A stretch of DNA of 64,000 bases from positions 1-64,000 of the forward strand of contig JABJIC010000023.1 of NCBI GenBank assembly GCA_018661465.1. The letters are read 5' to 3'. The DNA comes from Gammaproteobacteria bacterium. Lineage in GTDB: Bacteria; Pseudomonadota; Gammaproteobacteria; Pseudomonadales; Pseudohongiellaceae. Below are positions 50,785 to 60,542 of the stretch, piece after piece (the first letter of the stretch is position 1; every line of letters begins with the position of its first letter). Below the pieces are notes generated by a model. It was not told the origin of the DNA. It ran no database searches and was given only the letters and a program-made list of their open reading frames with translations. Both the position numbers and the translations under genes were made by a program.

Positions 50785-51576
50785 CTAGGGCAGCATCAGT
50801 ATCACGCTGGAAGCTTTAAAGAATGCACAAACATCGACACCTTCCTCCAAATGGAGACGCTCCATGCTCTTGCTGGTAATGATCGCGCTCAGAGTTTTAT
50901 GCTCTCCCAGATTGACAACCACCTCAGTATTAACCGAACCCTTATGTAGCCTGGCTACTTTTCCGGCAAGCAAATTCCGAGCACTGACCAGCGGTGGCGT
51001 ACTCCCGGCCGAGAGCGTAATAGCCGACGCTTTTACCAAGGCAATAACAGCCTTTCCCGTTTGCAGGTCCATGTCCTGACAGCTTTGCTCAGTGACCGTA
51101 GCCACAATAGGCAGTCCATCTTCCAAATCCATGGTGACTTCCGTGTTTACAGCTCCTGAGCTGATATCACTGATAGTTCCGAGGAATTGATTGCGTGCGC
51201 TGCTGTTAACTCTGGCGGTTTTCATAAACCCGGAGAGGTCGCCAATGGAACTGACGCTCTTGCCCATGTCTTCAAGGAATTTATTATGCTCACTCTGTAT
51301 CTCATTAAAACCATTCAGTATTTTATGTCCATATTCAGTCAGGTTTGTGCCGCCTCCACGGGAGCCGCCGGCAGATCTTGCAAGAACAGGGCTAGGGGAC
51401 AGGTTATTCAACTTCTCAAGCCTTTCCCAGGCAGTCTTGTAGCTGATGCCTGCTTGCTTTGCCGCAGCACTAATGGAGCCGGTATCAACAATAGCCTGTA
51501 AAAGCCCTATTTGGTCGAGCATCAGTCGGCTCGAGGAGTCATCCCCCAACCATATTTCACCCTTTAACTTCGTCAC
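50785..51576 (-). CDS. modE: Molybdate-responsive regulator ModE
   Basis: 263 residues, GTG start. An N-terminal winged helix (GSISAAAKQAGISYKTAWERL, near residue 33) is followed by two Mop domains (about 125-190 and 198-263, each with SARNQFLGTI / SARNLLAGKV and NTEV), the molybdate-sensing part. It represses modABC through the operator at 48091-48114. It lies convergent to modC. Confidence 0.95.
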   Translation of the reverse strand: MTKLKGEIWLGDDSSSRLMLDQIGLLQAIVDTGSISAAAKQAGISYKTAWERLEKLNNLSPSPVLARSAGGSRGGGTNLTEYGHKILNGFNEIQSEHNKFLEDMGKSVSSIGDLSGFMKTARVNSSARNQFLGTISDISSGAVNTEVTMDLEDGLPIVATVTEQSCQDMDLQTGKAVIALVKASAITLSAGSTPPLVSARNLLAGKVARLHKGSVNTEVVVNLGEHKTLSAIITSKSMERLHLEEGVDVCAFFKASSVILMLP

Positions 51577-51954
51577 CTGGCTGCCTCATATTCGATATTT
51601 CATAACGGTAACTCAGTTTGTACTGTAAATCACTGAATTTCATGAAGATTAAGTACATTATCGACGCCAAAACAGCAAATGAAAAGGGCCGCAGGAGGGG
51701 AACTAGCGTTAATTATTGCATTTACGATGAATCTATTTTTACTTAACTTGGTGATTAGGTTAATGTCGTATTGTTTTTATATAGTGCTTTCAAAGACTTA
51801 GAATGGGCTTTAGCTTTTTACGACCCAAGTAACGGGGCGTTGAACACAGCCGGACTTACATTTAGCAGGACCTCTATTACTTACTTTCGCTAATAGTCGT
51901 CTATACGACCTCATGCTAAATCCAATTATATCAACAAAGTATGAGTGTTAATTT
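51577..51954. other. Intergenic region before GST-like gene
   Basis: 378 bases without a confident gene. An AGGAGG at 51693-51698 lacks a start codon at normal spacing. A 24-codon hydrophobic reading frame (51727-51801, ATG to TAG) is 28 bases beyond it and may or may not be used. The remainder is AT-rich and probably holds promoters for modE and for the gene at 51955. Confidence 0.4.
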
Positions 51955-53004
51955 ATGCTTATCTTCAAAGAACCAATTGAGCTGATGGGTGTTCCTGGCT
52001 CCCCATATACTCGCAAAGTAGTCGCATTACTTCGTTATCGCAGGATTCAATACAGGCTGCTTCCAGGCTCAAGACATATGATTGAGCCTAATTCCGACAG
52101 GTACGCTGAACGTCCCCAGCCTAAAATCCCACTTCTGCCTACGTTCTATGTCACAGATGACAGTGGAGAAGAGGCTGCTATTTGCGATACAAGCCCTGTG
52201 ATCCGTCAGCTGGAATCACTCGAATCTGAGCGCTCGGTAATACCCGAAGATCCGGTAATGTCCCTAATTAACTTCATTGTCGAAGATTTTGCTGACGAAT
52301 GGTTAACCAAGGCCATGTTTCATTATCGCTGGTCTTATGAAGACGATATTCACAAAGCAGGGGTGCTTCTCCCAAGATGGAATAATATTAGCGCTGATGA
52401 TAGGGCACTCGAAAAAATGGGTGAGGAAATTCGTAGCTTACAGATATCCAGGCTGCGGTATGTGGGCTCGAACGAGACCACTTGTAAGACCATTGAGGAT
52501 AGCTTTAAGCGATTTATCCAATTATTCGATAAGCATCTGACACAGCAAGGGTTTTTTTTCGGAAACAGGCCTTCGAGCGCTGATTTTGCCATCTATGGGC
52601 AATTAACTTGCTTAGCTCTATTTGATCCTACGCCCCAGCAAATCGTTTTGCAGCAAGCCCCCAGAGTTCATGCATGGGCTGAAATGATGGAGGATTTATC
52701 CGGTTATGAGACCCTGGGCAATGACTGGATCAAGCCTTCGGAGCTGCCGGAAACACTGACAGAATTACTTAAGGAGATAGGCCGGCTCTATGTTCCTTAT
52801 CTTCTGGCCAATGACAGAGCGTATACCGAAGGACACAAATCGTTCCAGACCGCGCTCGCTGGCACCAACTGGGAACAGTCTACATTTCCTTATCAAGTCA
52901 AATGCTTACAATGGATTCGTGATGAGTATTATCGATTGAATAAAACTCAGCAGGAAGCGGCTTTGAACATCTTTCAAGATACCGAAATTGCTGAGTTATT
53001 CTGA
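51955..53004 (+). CDS. Glutathione S-transferase-like protein, long form
   Basis: 349 residues. Residues 1-90 form a thioredoxin-like GST N-domain (MGVPGSPYTRKVVALLRYRRI, then PLLPTFYV and the Ser-containing CDTSPVIRQLE). A helical C-domain follows to about 235 (FFGNRPSSADFAIYGQL). About 110 further residues have no counterpart in ordinary GSTs of 200-230. The CxxC/SPYT site may bind glutathione. Similar long proteins occur in marine Proteobacteria with no assigned substrate. gor, which supplies GSH, is 2 kb downstream. Confidence 0.75.
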   Translation: MLIFKEPIELMGVPGSPYTRKVVALLRYRRIQYRLLPGSRHMIEPNSDRYAERPQPKIPLLPTFYVTDDSGEEAAICDTSPVIRQLESLESERSVIPEDPVMSLINFIVEDFADEWLTKAMFHYRWSYEDDIHKAGVLLPRWNNISADDRALEKMGEEIRSLQISRLRYVGSNETTCKTIEDSFKRFIQLFDKHLTQQGFFFGNRPSSADFAIYGQLTCLALFDPTPQQIVLQQAPRVHAWAEMMEDLSGYETLGNDWIKPSELPETLTELLKEIGRLYVPYLLANDRAYTEGHKSFQTALAGTNWEQSTFPYQVKCLQWIRDEYYRLNKTQQEAALNIFQDTEIAELF

Positions 53005-53148
53005 TGAATGCTCTGCTGAGCAGTTCGCTAATTATTGCGATTACAGGCAGTCGATTGCGACCATCAGGGATAGGGGTGACTTTCCTGTCAGATATGATAG
53101 ATTTTCTGGACAGAAACTCATCTCACACACTCAAATGGGGGAAATTCA

Positions 53149-53424
53149 ATGCGAATCCTCGTTCTAGCAATATCCGCCGTCCTGTTAGCTTCCTGTGCTA
53201 ATACTGGCACAGTCAACTATAACCGTATGACTAGCCAGGAAGTCGCGGAATACAACCAGACTGTCGCCTTAATGGATCAGGTCTATTGCACGGAAGATAT
53301 ACGCGCAGGAAGCCACATAAGACGGCGTCACTGTGCACCTTTAAACGTTCTTGTGGACGAATACGCTAGAAGCATGAACAAGATTAACGCCCTGCACATG
53401 GGAACCAGCCTCACATTTAGATAG
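53149..53424 (+). CDS. Small lipoprotein of unknown family, paralog 1
   Basis: 91 residues with lipobox LLASC at residues 12-16, so a lipidated mature protein of about 76 residues. The mature part has NRMTSQEVAEYNQT, then C...RAGSHIRRRHCAPL: a cysteine pair spaced about 15 residues apart with a Gly-Ser-x-Ile-Arg-Arg centre. GGGGGAAA lies six bases before the ATG. It shares this pattern with the next gene, so the two arose by duplication. Function unknown; the motif C-x(n)-GSxI-x(n)-C resembles short uncharacterised proteobacterial proteins. Confidence 0.65.
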   Translation: MRILVLAISAVLLASCANTGTVNYNRMTSQEVAEYNQTVALMDQVYCTEDIRAGSHIRRRHCAPLNVLVDEYARSMNKINALHMGTSLTFR

Positions 53425-53493
53425 GGCGCATTCATTTCCAGATTAAATGATGCTCTTAACATGCTGAAATAACAGGTAAAACCGTTTACTTAA

Positions 53494-53805
53494 ATGTCAA
53501 AATCTATCACAGGTAGTAAGAGGCTACTCATATCATTTCTGGCACTTATGGTGGTTTCGGCTTGCACGGCGACTGCTAGTGAATCAGGCATGAACTTCAA
53601 CCTTATGTCGGATGAAGAAATACTCGCCTATAACGCGACCCAGGACAGGGTTTGGGACGAAGTTCTTTGTATTCGGGAAGTTAGGATTCAAAGCCGGATA
53701 AAGAAAAGGCACTGTGCGACGGCATCAAATTGGAACAAGCGTGGCATAAGTTCGGCTGAACAGCTCAACATTATCAGCTTTGGCACGCCTCAGATATTCC
53801 ACTGA
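53494..53805 (+). CDS. Small lipoprotein of unknown family, paralog 2
   Basis: 103 residues with lipobox VVSAC (residues 20-24). The mature part has FNLMSDEEILAYNAT and C-IREVRIQSRIKKRHCATASNW, matching the preceding protein in the cysteine pair and the YNxT motif. It lies 69 bases downstream of its paralog on the same strand and may be cotranscribed. A hairpin at 53895-53922 may terminate the pair. Role unknown. Confidence 0.65.
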   Translation: MSKSITGSKRLLISFLALMVVSACTATASESGMNFNLMSDEEILAYNATQDRVWDEVLCIREVRIQSRIKKRHCATASNWNKRGISSAEQLNIISFGTPQIFH

Positions 53806-53894
53806 ACCTTTCTCAATGTAGCTTAACTAGTCTAATTGGTGTTTTGGGAAGAGTAGTACGCTTGCTTCGAAGCAGCTCATTCAGCTCCTCTCTT

Positions 53895-53922
53895 ATTTCC
53901 GGTAATCTTTATTACCGGAAAT
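53895..53922. terminator. Perfect hairpin between lipoproteins and gor
   Basis: ATTTCCGGTAAT (53895-53906) and ATTACCGGAAAT (53911-53922) pair over 12 bases with loop CTTT. It sits between two convergent genes, the place expected for a bidirectional terminator, but neither strand has a proper T-run after the stem. Confidence 0.45.
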
Positions 53923-54021
53923 AGTGAGATATGTAGTCATAGCTCGTATAAAGGCTATATTAAGTCTATTCAGCCAGTTATGAGTACTTCTTCAACCATA
54001 TAGCTAACACACGCGAAACTA

Positions 54022-55386
54022 CTAATTAGCTTTGTGCAGCTTCCTCTTTGTGCGCATGGTGACAAACTCTTCAGCCAATGTTGGATGGATTCCGATCGTA
54101 TTATCGAAGTCCGCTTTTGTAGCTCCACTATTCATTGCTACAGCAAAACCCTGCACTAACTCACCTGCGTCTGGCCCAGCCATGTGCAGACCAATAACCC
54201 GATCGGACACCTTATCTACAATCAGCTTAATGAACGACATTTCATTACGACCACTTAATGTGTGCTTGAGCTGTCTGACAGACGCCATATAGACATCTAC
54301 GTCGAGCTTTGCCTCAACAGCTTCAATCTCGGTTAAGCCTACGGTTCCGAGGTTTGGGTGGCAAAATACAGCACTGGGAACATTCTTATAGCTCATAGCC
54401 CTGGATTCGCCTGAAAACAGCGCTCTGGCCACTAGCTGACCCTCAGCCAAAGCCACTGGAGTTAAGGCAATACGGTCTATGGCATCACCCACAGCATAAA
54501 CCGACGGCTCATCGGTGCAGAATTCATCAGTGACGATAATTGCCCCGGATTTCGAGGTCTTTATAGCAGTATTTTCCAAGCCTAGATCCGCTGTCATTGG
54601 CTTTCGGCCTGTAGCAGATAGTACAGCCTGGCACTCAATCTGACTTTCGTCTTTAAAATGCACGGTTAATTGGTTGTTATTATTCGTTATTTTCTTAACA
54701 TCTGTATCTAGCTTAAGCGTAAAATCCTTGCCTAATTCGGCAGTTATAAAGTCACGAACATCCTCATCAAAACCCCGCAGCAGCTTGTTGCCTCGATATA
54801 CCAGGGTGGTCTCGCAGCCCAATCGGGTGAATATACTGGCAAACTCAACGGCTATATACCCGCCACCAATGATTACCATTGATTCAGGCAGGCTCTCCAT
54901 CGCGAAAATATCATTGGAATTAAGCAGGTACTGGCTACCTTCGTATTCGGGCGCCCAAGGCCAGCCACCAACGGCAATAAGTATGTATTTAGCGGTAATG
55001 ACTTTGCCATCGATCTCCACCTCATGAGCAGATTTGAAGCGTGCGCGAGATTGAAATACTGTGACATTGTTATTGTCTAGAATGGCTTTATATATGCCAT
55101 TTAAACGATTGATTTCATTGTCTTTGTTTTCCTTCAGTTTCTGCCAATCGAAGCGGGCGCCCTGAATACTCCAACCGAAGCCTGCGCTGTCCTGAAAATC
55201 ATCCCGATAATGGGCGGCATAACTGAATAGCTTCTTGGGTACACAGCCAACATTGACGCATGTGCCACCAAAATAGCGTTCCTCGGCAACGCCGACACGC
55301 GCACCTAGATTTGCTGCAATACGGCATGCCCGAACACCTCCGGACCCCGCTCCTATTACAAACAAATCGAAATCATACTCTGCCAT
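54022..55386 (-). CDS. gor: Glutathione-disulfide reductase
   Basis: 454 residues. FAD motif GAGSGGVRAC, redox centre C43-V-N-V-G-C48, NADPH motif GGGYIAVEFASIF and the C-terminal GIHPTLAEEFVTM with the active His-Glu pair mark glutathione reductase rather than lipoamide dehydrogenase. It regenerates GSH with NADPH in the cytoplasm. It is divergent from the AlkB-type gene, 69 bases between starts. Confidence 0.94.
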   Translation of the reverse strand: MAEYDFDLFVIGAGSGGVRACRIAANLGARVGVAEERYFGGTCVNVGCVPKKLFSYAAHYRDDFQDSAGFGWSIQGARFDWQKLKENKDNEINRLNGIYKAILDNNNVTVFQSRARFKSAHEVEIDGKVITAKYILIAVGGWPWAPEYEGSQYLLNSNDIFAMESLPESMVIIGGGYIAVEFASIFTRLGCETTLVYRGNKLLRGFDEDVRDFITAELGKDFTLKLDTDVKKITNNNNQLTVHFKDESQIECQAVLSATGRKPMTADLGLENTAIKTSKSGAIIVTDEFCTDEPSVYAVGDAIDRIALTPVALAEGQLVARALFSGESRAMSYKNVPSAVFCHPNLGTVGLTEIEAVEAKLDVDVYMASVRQLKHTLSGRNEMSFIKLIVDKVSDRVIGLHMAGPDAGELVQGFAVAMNSGATKADFDNTIGIHPTLAEEFVTMRTKRKLHKAN

Positions 55387-55455
55387 TTATTGTATCCTTG
55401 AACATCTGTTTCGCGATTGAACCGCATTATGCACCAGCCTCTCCATTGAGACATC

Positions 55456-56106
55456 ATGCAAGCATCTCTATTCCAGACAAATCCTGAGCAAAACCACTAC
55501 ACGGAACATCAGTTAGGCGATGGGAAGATCTCCGAATATCCCCATGCCTTTGACTCAAAGGAATCTGAGTCTCTGCTGGCTACGCTAATGGAATTAATCC
55601 CCTGGCAGCAAGACTATCTAAGAATTGCTGGTAAAACAGTAGCTGTGCCAAGGCTGCAATGCTGGATGGGTGATAGCGCGAGCAACTATGGCTACTCGGG
55701 AATTCGACTCACTCCCTCACCCTGGCAATCCGATGTCAGCTTAATCCGTCAACGTGTAGAAAATTTATGCGATCTCAAATTCAATTCTGTTTTACTGAAT
55801 TATTACCGAAATGGAAATGACAGCGTAGCCTGGCATGCAGACGATGAAGTCGAACTTGGTAAGAATCCAATCATTGCATCCGTGAGCTTCGGCGTTGAAA
55901 GAAAATTTCAGCTCAAGCGAAAACAGGCAACAAGCAGCTCTCAGAACAAGTTTATAATGACGCTAGGTAACGGAAGCTTAATAGTAATGGGCAAGGACTT
56001 GCAACAGAACTGGCTGCATCAAGTGCCTAAAGAAAAACACTTACAAGAACCTAGAATAAATCTCACTTTTCGAAACATCGTTACAAGCCAGCATATCAAC
56101 AAATAG
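55456..56106 (+). CDS. AlkB-type 2-oxoglutarate/Fe(II) DNA dioxygenase
   Basis: 216 residues. Iron ligands in WHADDE (H and D) and a distal His in WLHQVPK; the closing R-x5-R motif EPRINLTFR binds 2-oxoglutarate. NYYRNGNDSVAWHAD resembles the ALKBH2/3 and small bacterial AlkB-homologue group rather than E. coli AlkB itself. It probably repairs alkylated bases. The FAD oxidoreductase begins 37 bases downstream. No Ada gene is nearby. Confidence 0.88.
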   Translation: MQASLFQTNPEQNHYTEHQLGDGKISEYPHAFDSKESESLLATLMELIPWQQDYLRIAGKTVAVPRLQCWMGDSASNYGYSGIRLTPSPWQSDVSLIRQRVENLCDLKFNSVLLNYYRNGNDSVAWHADDEVELGKNPIIASVSFGVERKFQLKRKQATSSSQNKFIMTLGNGSLIVMGKDLQQNWLHQVPKEKHLQEPRINLTFRNIVTSQHINK

Positions 56107-56143
56107 TTCTAAGTAATAAACAAAGTTATAGAGAAAGAACATT

Positions 56144-57283
56144 ATGGATGAGTTTGATATTTGCATAGCCGGAGCCGGTGTAATCGGCCTGGCTATCTGT
56201 AAGCAGTTATCAACTCATCCGAGCTTTGCCGGGCGAAGTATCTTATTGCTGGATCAGGAGAATAATTTCGGCCAACATACTAGCAGTCGAAACAGTGAAG
56301 TTATTCATGCCGGCATCTACTATCAAAGCGGCAGCCTGAAATCGCAGTTATGTGTCGAAGGAAAACAATTACTCTATGAATATTGCCTTGCCCATCAAGT
56401 GCCGCATAAGAAAATTCAAAAATTAATTGTCGCACAAAAATATGATGAGAATGCATTGAGCGCGCTTGCACAAAAAGCCGAGGCCAACGGTGTATTCGAC
56501 CTGCAAATTATCGAAGGTAAGAAATTGCAGGAGTTAGAGCCTAGCGTAAAAGGTGAGGCCGCCCTGCTTTCGCCATCTACTGGAATCATTGATAGTCACG
56601 GCTATATGCAGAGCCTCCTGCATGTCGCGCAAGCTAACGGCGCCGAATTTTACCCAAAAACACGAATCGAAAAAGTAGAACCAATGCAAACAGGCTTTAA
56701 GGTTCACACCCTAATCGAAGAAGAAACTAATCCGCAGCATTACGAATTCTTCTGCAGGAAATTTATTAATAGTTGCGGTCTTTATGCGCAAGACCTCGCC
56801 AAGCGTATTGACGGCCTCAATCCAAAGCATATTCCTGAGCTGCACCTATGTAAGGGCGACTACTTTAGCTACTCAGGCAAAAATCCTTTTACACACTTGA
56901 TCTATCCTATGCCTGAAAAGAATGAATCCGGCTTGGGTATTCATGCGACGATAGACATGGGTTCTCAGTTGCGCTTTGGACCAGATGCAGAATATGTTGA
57001 TCACATAGACTATGGCATTAATCCTAATAAAGCCGATATTCTCGCCGCATCTATACGCAGATACTTTCCCGCAATACGCGCCGAAGATTTAACTCCATCA
57101 TACTCAGGCATACGACCGAAGCTGGCGGCGTTTGGAGAAGCTGCTGCAGACTTTACTATACAGTCATGGAAGGAACACGGCATCGAAGGTTTAGTACAAT
57201 TATTTGGCATGGAATCTCCAGGCCTCACCTCGAGCCTGGCAGTAGCAAATCATGTCATAGCAGAACTCGAAGAAATGAGCTGA
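56144..57283 (+). CDS. FAD-dependent oxidoreductase, L-2-hydroxyglutarate oxidase-like
   Basis: 379 residues. FAD-binding GAGVIGLAICKQL near the N-terminus and SRNSEVIHAGIYY (near residue 46) with the His that often holds FAD are typical of the LhgO/DAO family, as are STGIIDSHGYMQSL and PSYSGIRPKL. LhgO oxidises L-2-hydroxyglutarate; the substrate here is not proven. GAGAAAG precedes the ATG. It ends one base before the pilZ stop and follows the AlkB-type gene closely. Confidence 0.85.
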   Translation: MDEFDICIAGAGVIGLAICKQLSTHPSFAGRSILLLDQENNFGQHTSSRNSEVIHAGIYYQSGSLKSQLCVEGKQLLYEYCLAHQVPHKKIQKLIVAQKYDENALSALAQKAEANGVFDLQIIEGKKLQELEPSVKGEAALLSPSTGIIDSHGYMQSLLHVAQANGAEFYPKTRIEKVEPMQTGFKVHTLIEEETNPQHYEFFCRKFINSCGLYAQDLAKRIDGLNPKHIPELHLCKGDYFSYSGKNPFTHLIYPMPEKNESGLGIHATIDMGSQLRFGPDAEYVDHIDYGINPNKADILAASIRRYFPAIRAEDLTPSYSGIRPKLAAFGEAAADFTIQSWKEHGIEGLVQLFGMESPGLTSSLAVANHVIAELEEMS

Positions 57284-57616
57284 TCACCAGGCTAAATTGA
57301 AATCCCTGCCAGCATTAGCTAAGACTGATTTAATTCGATCCAGTAAATCCTGATCAACAGAAAGAAATTGCAATCCAATTCCTGGCAAGCGACCGCCATC
57401 GAGCCCGGGTTCGTTTATCATTGCCACTTGGCAATACAGCGGCCAAACCCTGTTTTCTTCAAATAGTTTTAAGAGAACGAAAACATAAGACCCTAGGGGC
57501 AAATCCCTTTGTGTAGGAATGAATATCCCACCATTGCGCAGGAAAGGAATCCAGCATTTAGAAAGGCTCGTACAATCAGAGATTCTCACATCCAGAATGC
57601 AGTTGTTATGCTTCAA
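57284..57616 (-). CDS. pilZ: Type IV pilus assembly protein PilZ
   Basis: 110 residues from a TTG at 57616, with AGGTG upstream. The PilZ-domain core YVFVLLKLFEENRVWPLYCQVAMI and the C-terminal GRLPGIGLQF match the founding PilZ of Pseudomonas, which lacks the RxxxR c-di-GMP-binding motif; none is seen here either. It works with FimX/PilB in pilus biogenesis there. Placement next to holB-tmk-mltG is conserved. Confidence 0.9.
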   Translation of the reverse strand: MKHNNCILDVRISDCTSLSKCWIPFLRNGGIFIPTQRDLPLGSYVFVLLKLFEENRVWPLYCQVAMINEPGLDGGRLPGIGLQFLSVDQDLLDRIKSVLANAGRDFNLAW

Positions 57617-57735
57617 TACTCACCTTAAACAGAGTTTATTTGGGCTGGAGTTATTTAGACCATGCTCGCCTAAACAGAGGCTGCTGATTCCTTCTCAAAA
57701 GAATTGGTCAATTCACACTGAAAAAGGGATTCCAG

Positions 57736-58802
57736 CTATTCGACAACAAGAGGAAGCTTGTCCCACTGCCAGAGGATTGACTCAAGCAGGAGCTGAGGAT
57801 TTGGATTAGTAGTGCTTGTCAGCTGTCTTCGAGCCTTATTCAATTCCTGATCAAATACCAATAGCTCGCGAAGAGCTAACTTTAGTGTCGACTGCGTACA
57901 ATTAACTCTAGAACATAATTCAGTTATTGCACTGTTTCTCGAGTCACTAGTTTCCTCGCTTTCTGCCTCGGTTTCGCTACCAATTAACTTCTTAATAAGA
58001 GCCGTCGAAAACAGAGACAGGTAATGCAGTGTTTTACCACATCCAATTTTTGTTGCCAGGCCTGTCACGGAATGCAGAGTGGCTGAACCAGCCTTTAGCT
58101 TATACAGGATTCTTAAGAACTCACTCAGTGATTTCAGCTCACCTTCTTCGGCCAAGCTTAGGGCGTAAAGCGGTCTGTTAAATGATGCCTCCAGTAGTTC
58201 TACCAGATCTTCTTTGTCCGACTCTGAAAGTCGACCTTCCAACCATGCCTCTGCCTGCTCTCTATTCGCAGTAGGAAACTTTATCGTCTGGCAGCGACTG
58301 CGGATAGTAGGTAAAAGACGTCCCGGTAAATCGCTCACCAGAAAGATAAAAGTATTTGGACTGGGTTCTTCAAGGGTTTTTAGCAAGGCGTTCGCGGCGC
58401 TGATATTGAGGCGGTGAGCATCTTGAATTAGTACTACCTTGCAGGAACCCGAGTGACTAGTCTTATGGGCGAATTCGGATAAGGCTCTTATCTGATCTAC
58501 CTTTATCTCCTTACTGCCCTCTTCTATGGAGATATCTAAAATATCAGGATGGAAGTCTCTTCCTCCCTGCAAACAGTTAACGCAACTTCCGCAGGCTCTG
58601 GTGCCTGACGGAGACGCACAAATCATCAAGCGGGAAAACGCAGTGAGGAAATCCGTTTTACCCAAACCGGACACCCCGGTTATAAGTAGAGAATGGGCCA
58701 GTCGCTGCTTAGTGAAAGCCGCGCTTAAATCTTGCCAAAGCGGTTCCTGCCATGGATAGGGTAGTTCTTCGAATTCGTCACCAGCTTCATTCAGTTCAGT
58801 CA

Positions 58803-58803
<1 letters not shown>
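57736..58803 (-). CDS. holB: DNA polymerase III delta' subunit HolB
   Basis: 355 residues. AAA+ clamp-loader fold: LLITGVSGLGKTDFLTAF (Walker A-like, near residue 40), a zinc-binding cysteine cluster CASPSGTRACGSCVNCLQGG, and LLKTLEEPSPNTFIFLVSD with the sensor 1 region. Delta' acts as the stator of the clamp loader and need not hydrolyse ATP. It overlaps tmk by one base. The 119 bases before pilZ hold nothing recognised. Confidence 0.94.
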
Positions 58804-59453
<650 letters not shown>

Positions 59454-59501
59454 TTATTAAGAGTGCTATTTCTGCTGATATTTAAACGGACTTACAGAGG
59501 T

Positions 59502-60542
59502 TTACTGAACTACATTTTCCGCCTGTCGCTGAAATTCCTGAACCGCTTGGTTATGCTGTTCCAGATTACTGGAAAACTGATGACTGCCATCTCCCCGTGA
59601 TACAAAATATAAATAGTCCGACTCCAGTGGGTTCAAGGTCGCATTGATCGATTCGAGACCAGCCAGGGCAATCGGCGATGGCGGTAATCCAGAGATGCGA
59701 TAGGTATTATAATCAGTCTGTTCCTGTAAATCAGTTCGAGCAATATTGCCCTGATAGCGGTCTCCCATTCCGTATATCACGGTAGGATCCGACTGCAATC
59801 TCATTCCGGTTTCTAGCCTTCTAACGAACACGCCAGCCACATGCCCTCTCTCGCTATTGTTCGCAGATTCCTTCTCTACAATTGACGCTAGTATCAAAGC
59901 CTCATAAGAAGATTCAAATGGCAGGGCACCGAGCCGAGACTCCCAACTCTGATTCAGAACTTCATTCAGGCGTCTATTTGCCCTCAGTAGTAGATCCAGA
60001 TCAGATTCTCCCTTGGTGTAAAAGTAAGTGTCCGGAAATAGCATTCCTTCAGGGGTTTCTTGATCTATGCCTAGTAGCCTGGATATCTCTAAAGGGTTCT
60101 TGTCTTTCAATTCCAAGGAGATTTTTTCCCTGTTCCAGATTTCCTCCAGGGCCTGCTGAAAGGTCCAGCCTTCAACCAGAGTAACTCGATACTGAACAGA
60201 GTCACCGGATACTATTTTATCAAGCAGATCAGAGGCAGTAAGGCTTGGTGATAATTCATACTCCCCGACACGTATGGAACCTTCGACACCACGCAAGCGA
60301 GCAAGTAGTTTGAAAGTAAATGCGTTAACTATGTAGTCTTTTTCTTCGAGCTCATTCGCGACAGCCGACAGTGAACTGCCCGGCAGAACCTCGAATATTT
60401 CCGCTTCTGAAACCTGAGCAGTGTGCGTGTATAGAGAGCGATATATGGAACCGAATTCAATCAGTAAAAAACCGACAACCAGAACACTCGCAGCAACACG
60501 ATTCTTATAGGAAAGGTTTGTCGGAAGCAGCGAGAAGCTCAT
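59502..60542 (-). CDS. mltG: Endolytic murein transglycosylase MltG
   Basis: 346 residues from ATG at 60542, which puts the single membrane helix (RVAASVLVVGFLLIEF) near the N-terminus; an ATG at 60602 would extend the overlap with pabC. The LysM-like region (LSAVANELEEKDYI) and the YceG catalytic segment with Glu in ASIVEKESANNSERGHVAGVF are visible, as is SDPTVIYGMG. It cuts nascent glycan strands at the inner membrane. The start overlaps pabC by 38 bases. Confidence 0.94.
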   Translation of the reverse strand: MSFSLLPTNLSYKNRVAASVLVVGFLLIEFGSIYRSLYTHTAQVSEAEIFEVLPGSSLSAVANELEEKDYIVNAFTFKLLARLRGVEGSIRVGEYELSPSLTASDLLDKIVSGDSVQYRVTLVEGWTFQQALEEIWNREKISLELKDKNPLEISRLLGIDQETPEGMLFPDTYFYTKGESDLDLLLRANRRLNEVLNQSWESRLGALPFESSYEALILASIVEKESANNSERGHVAGVFVRRLETGMRLQSDPTVIYGMGDRYQGNIARTDLQEQTDYNTYRISGLPPSPIALAGLESINATLNPLESDYLYFVSRGDGSHQFSSNLEQHNQAVQEFQRQAENVVQ

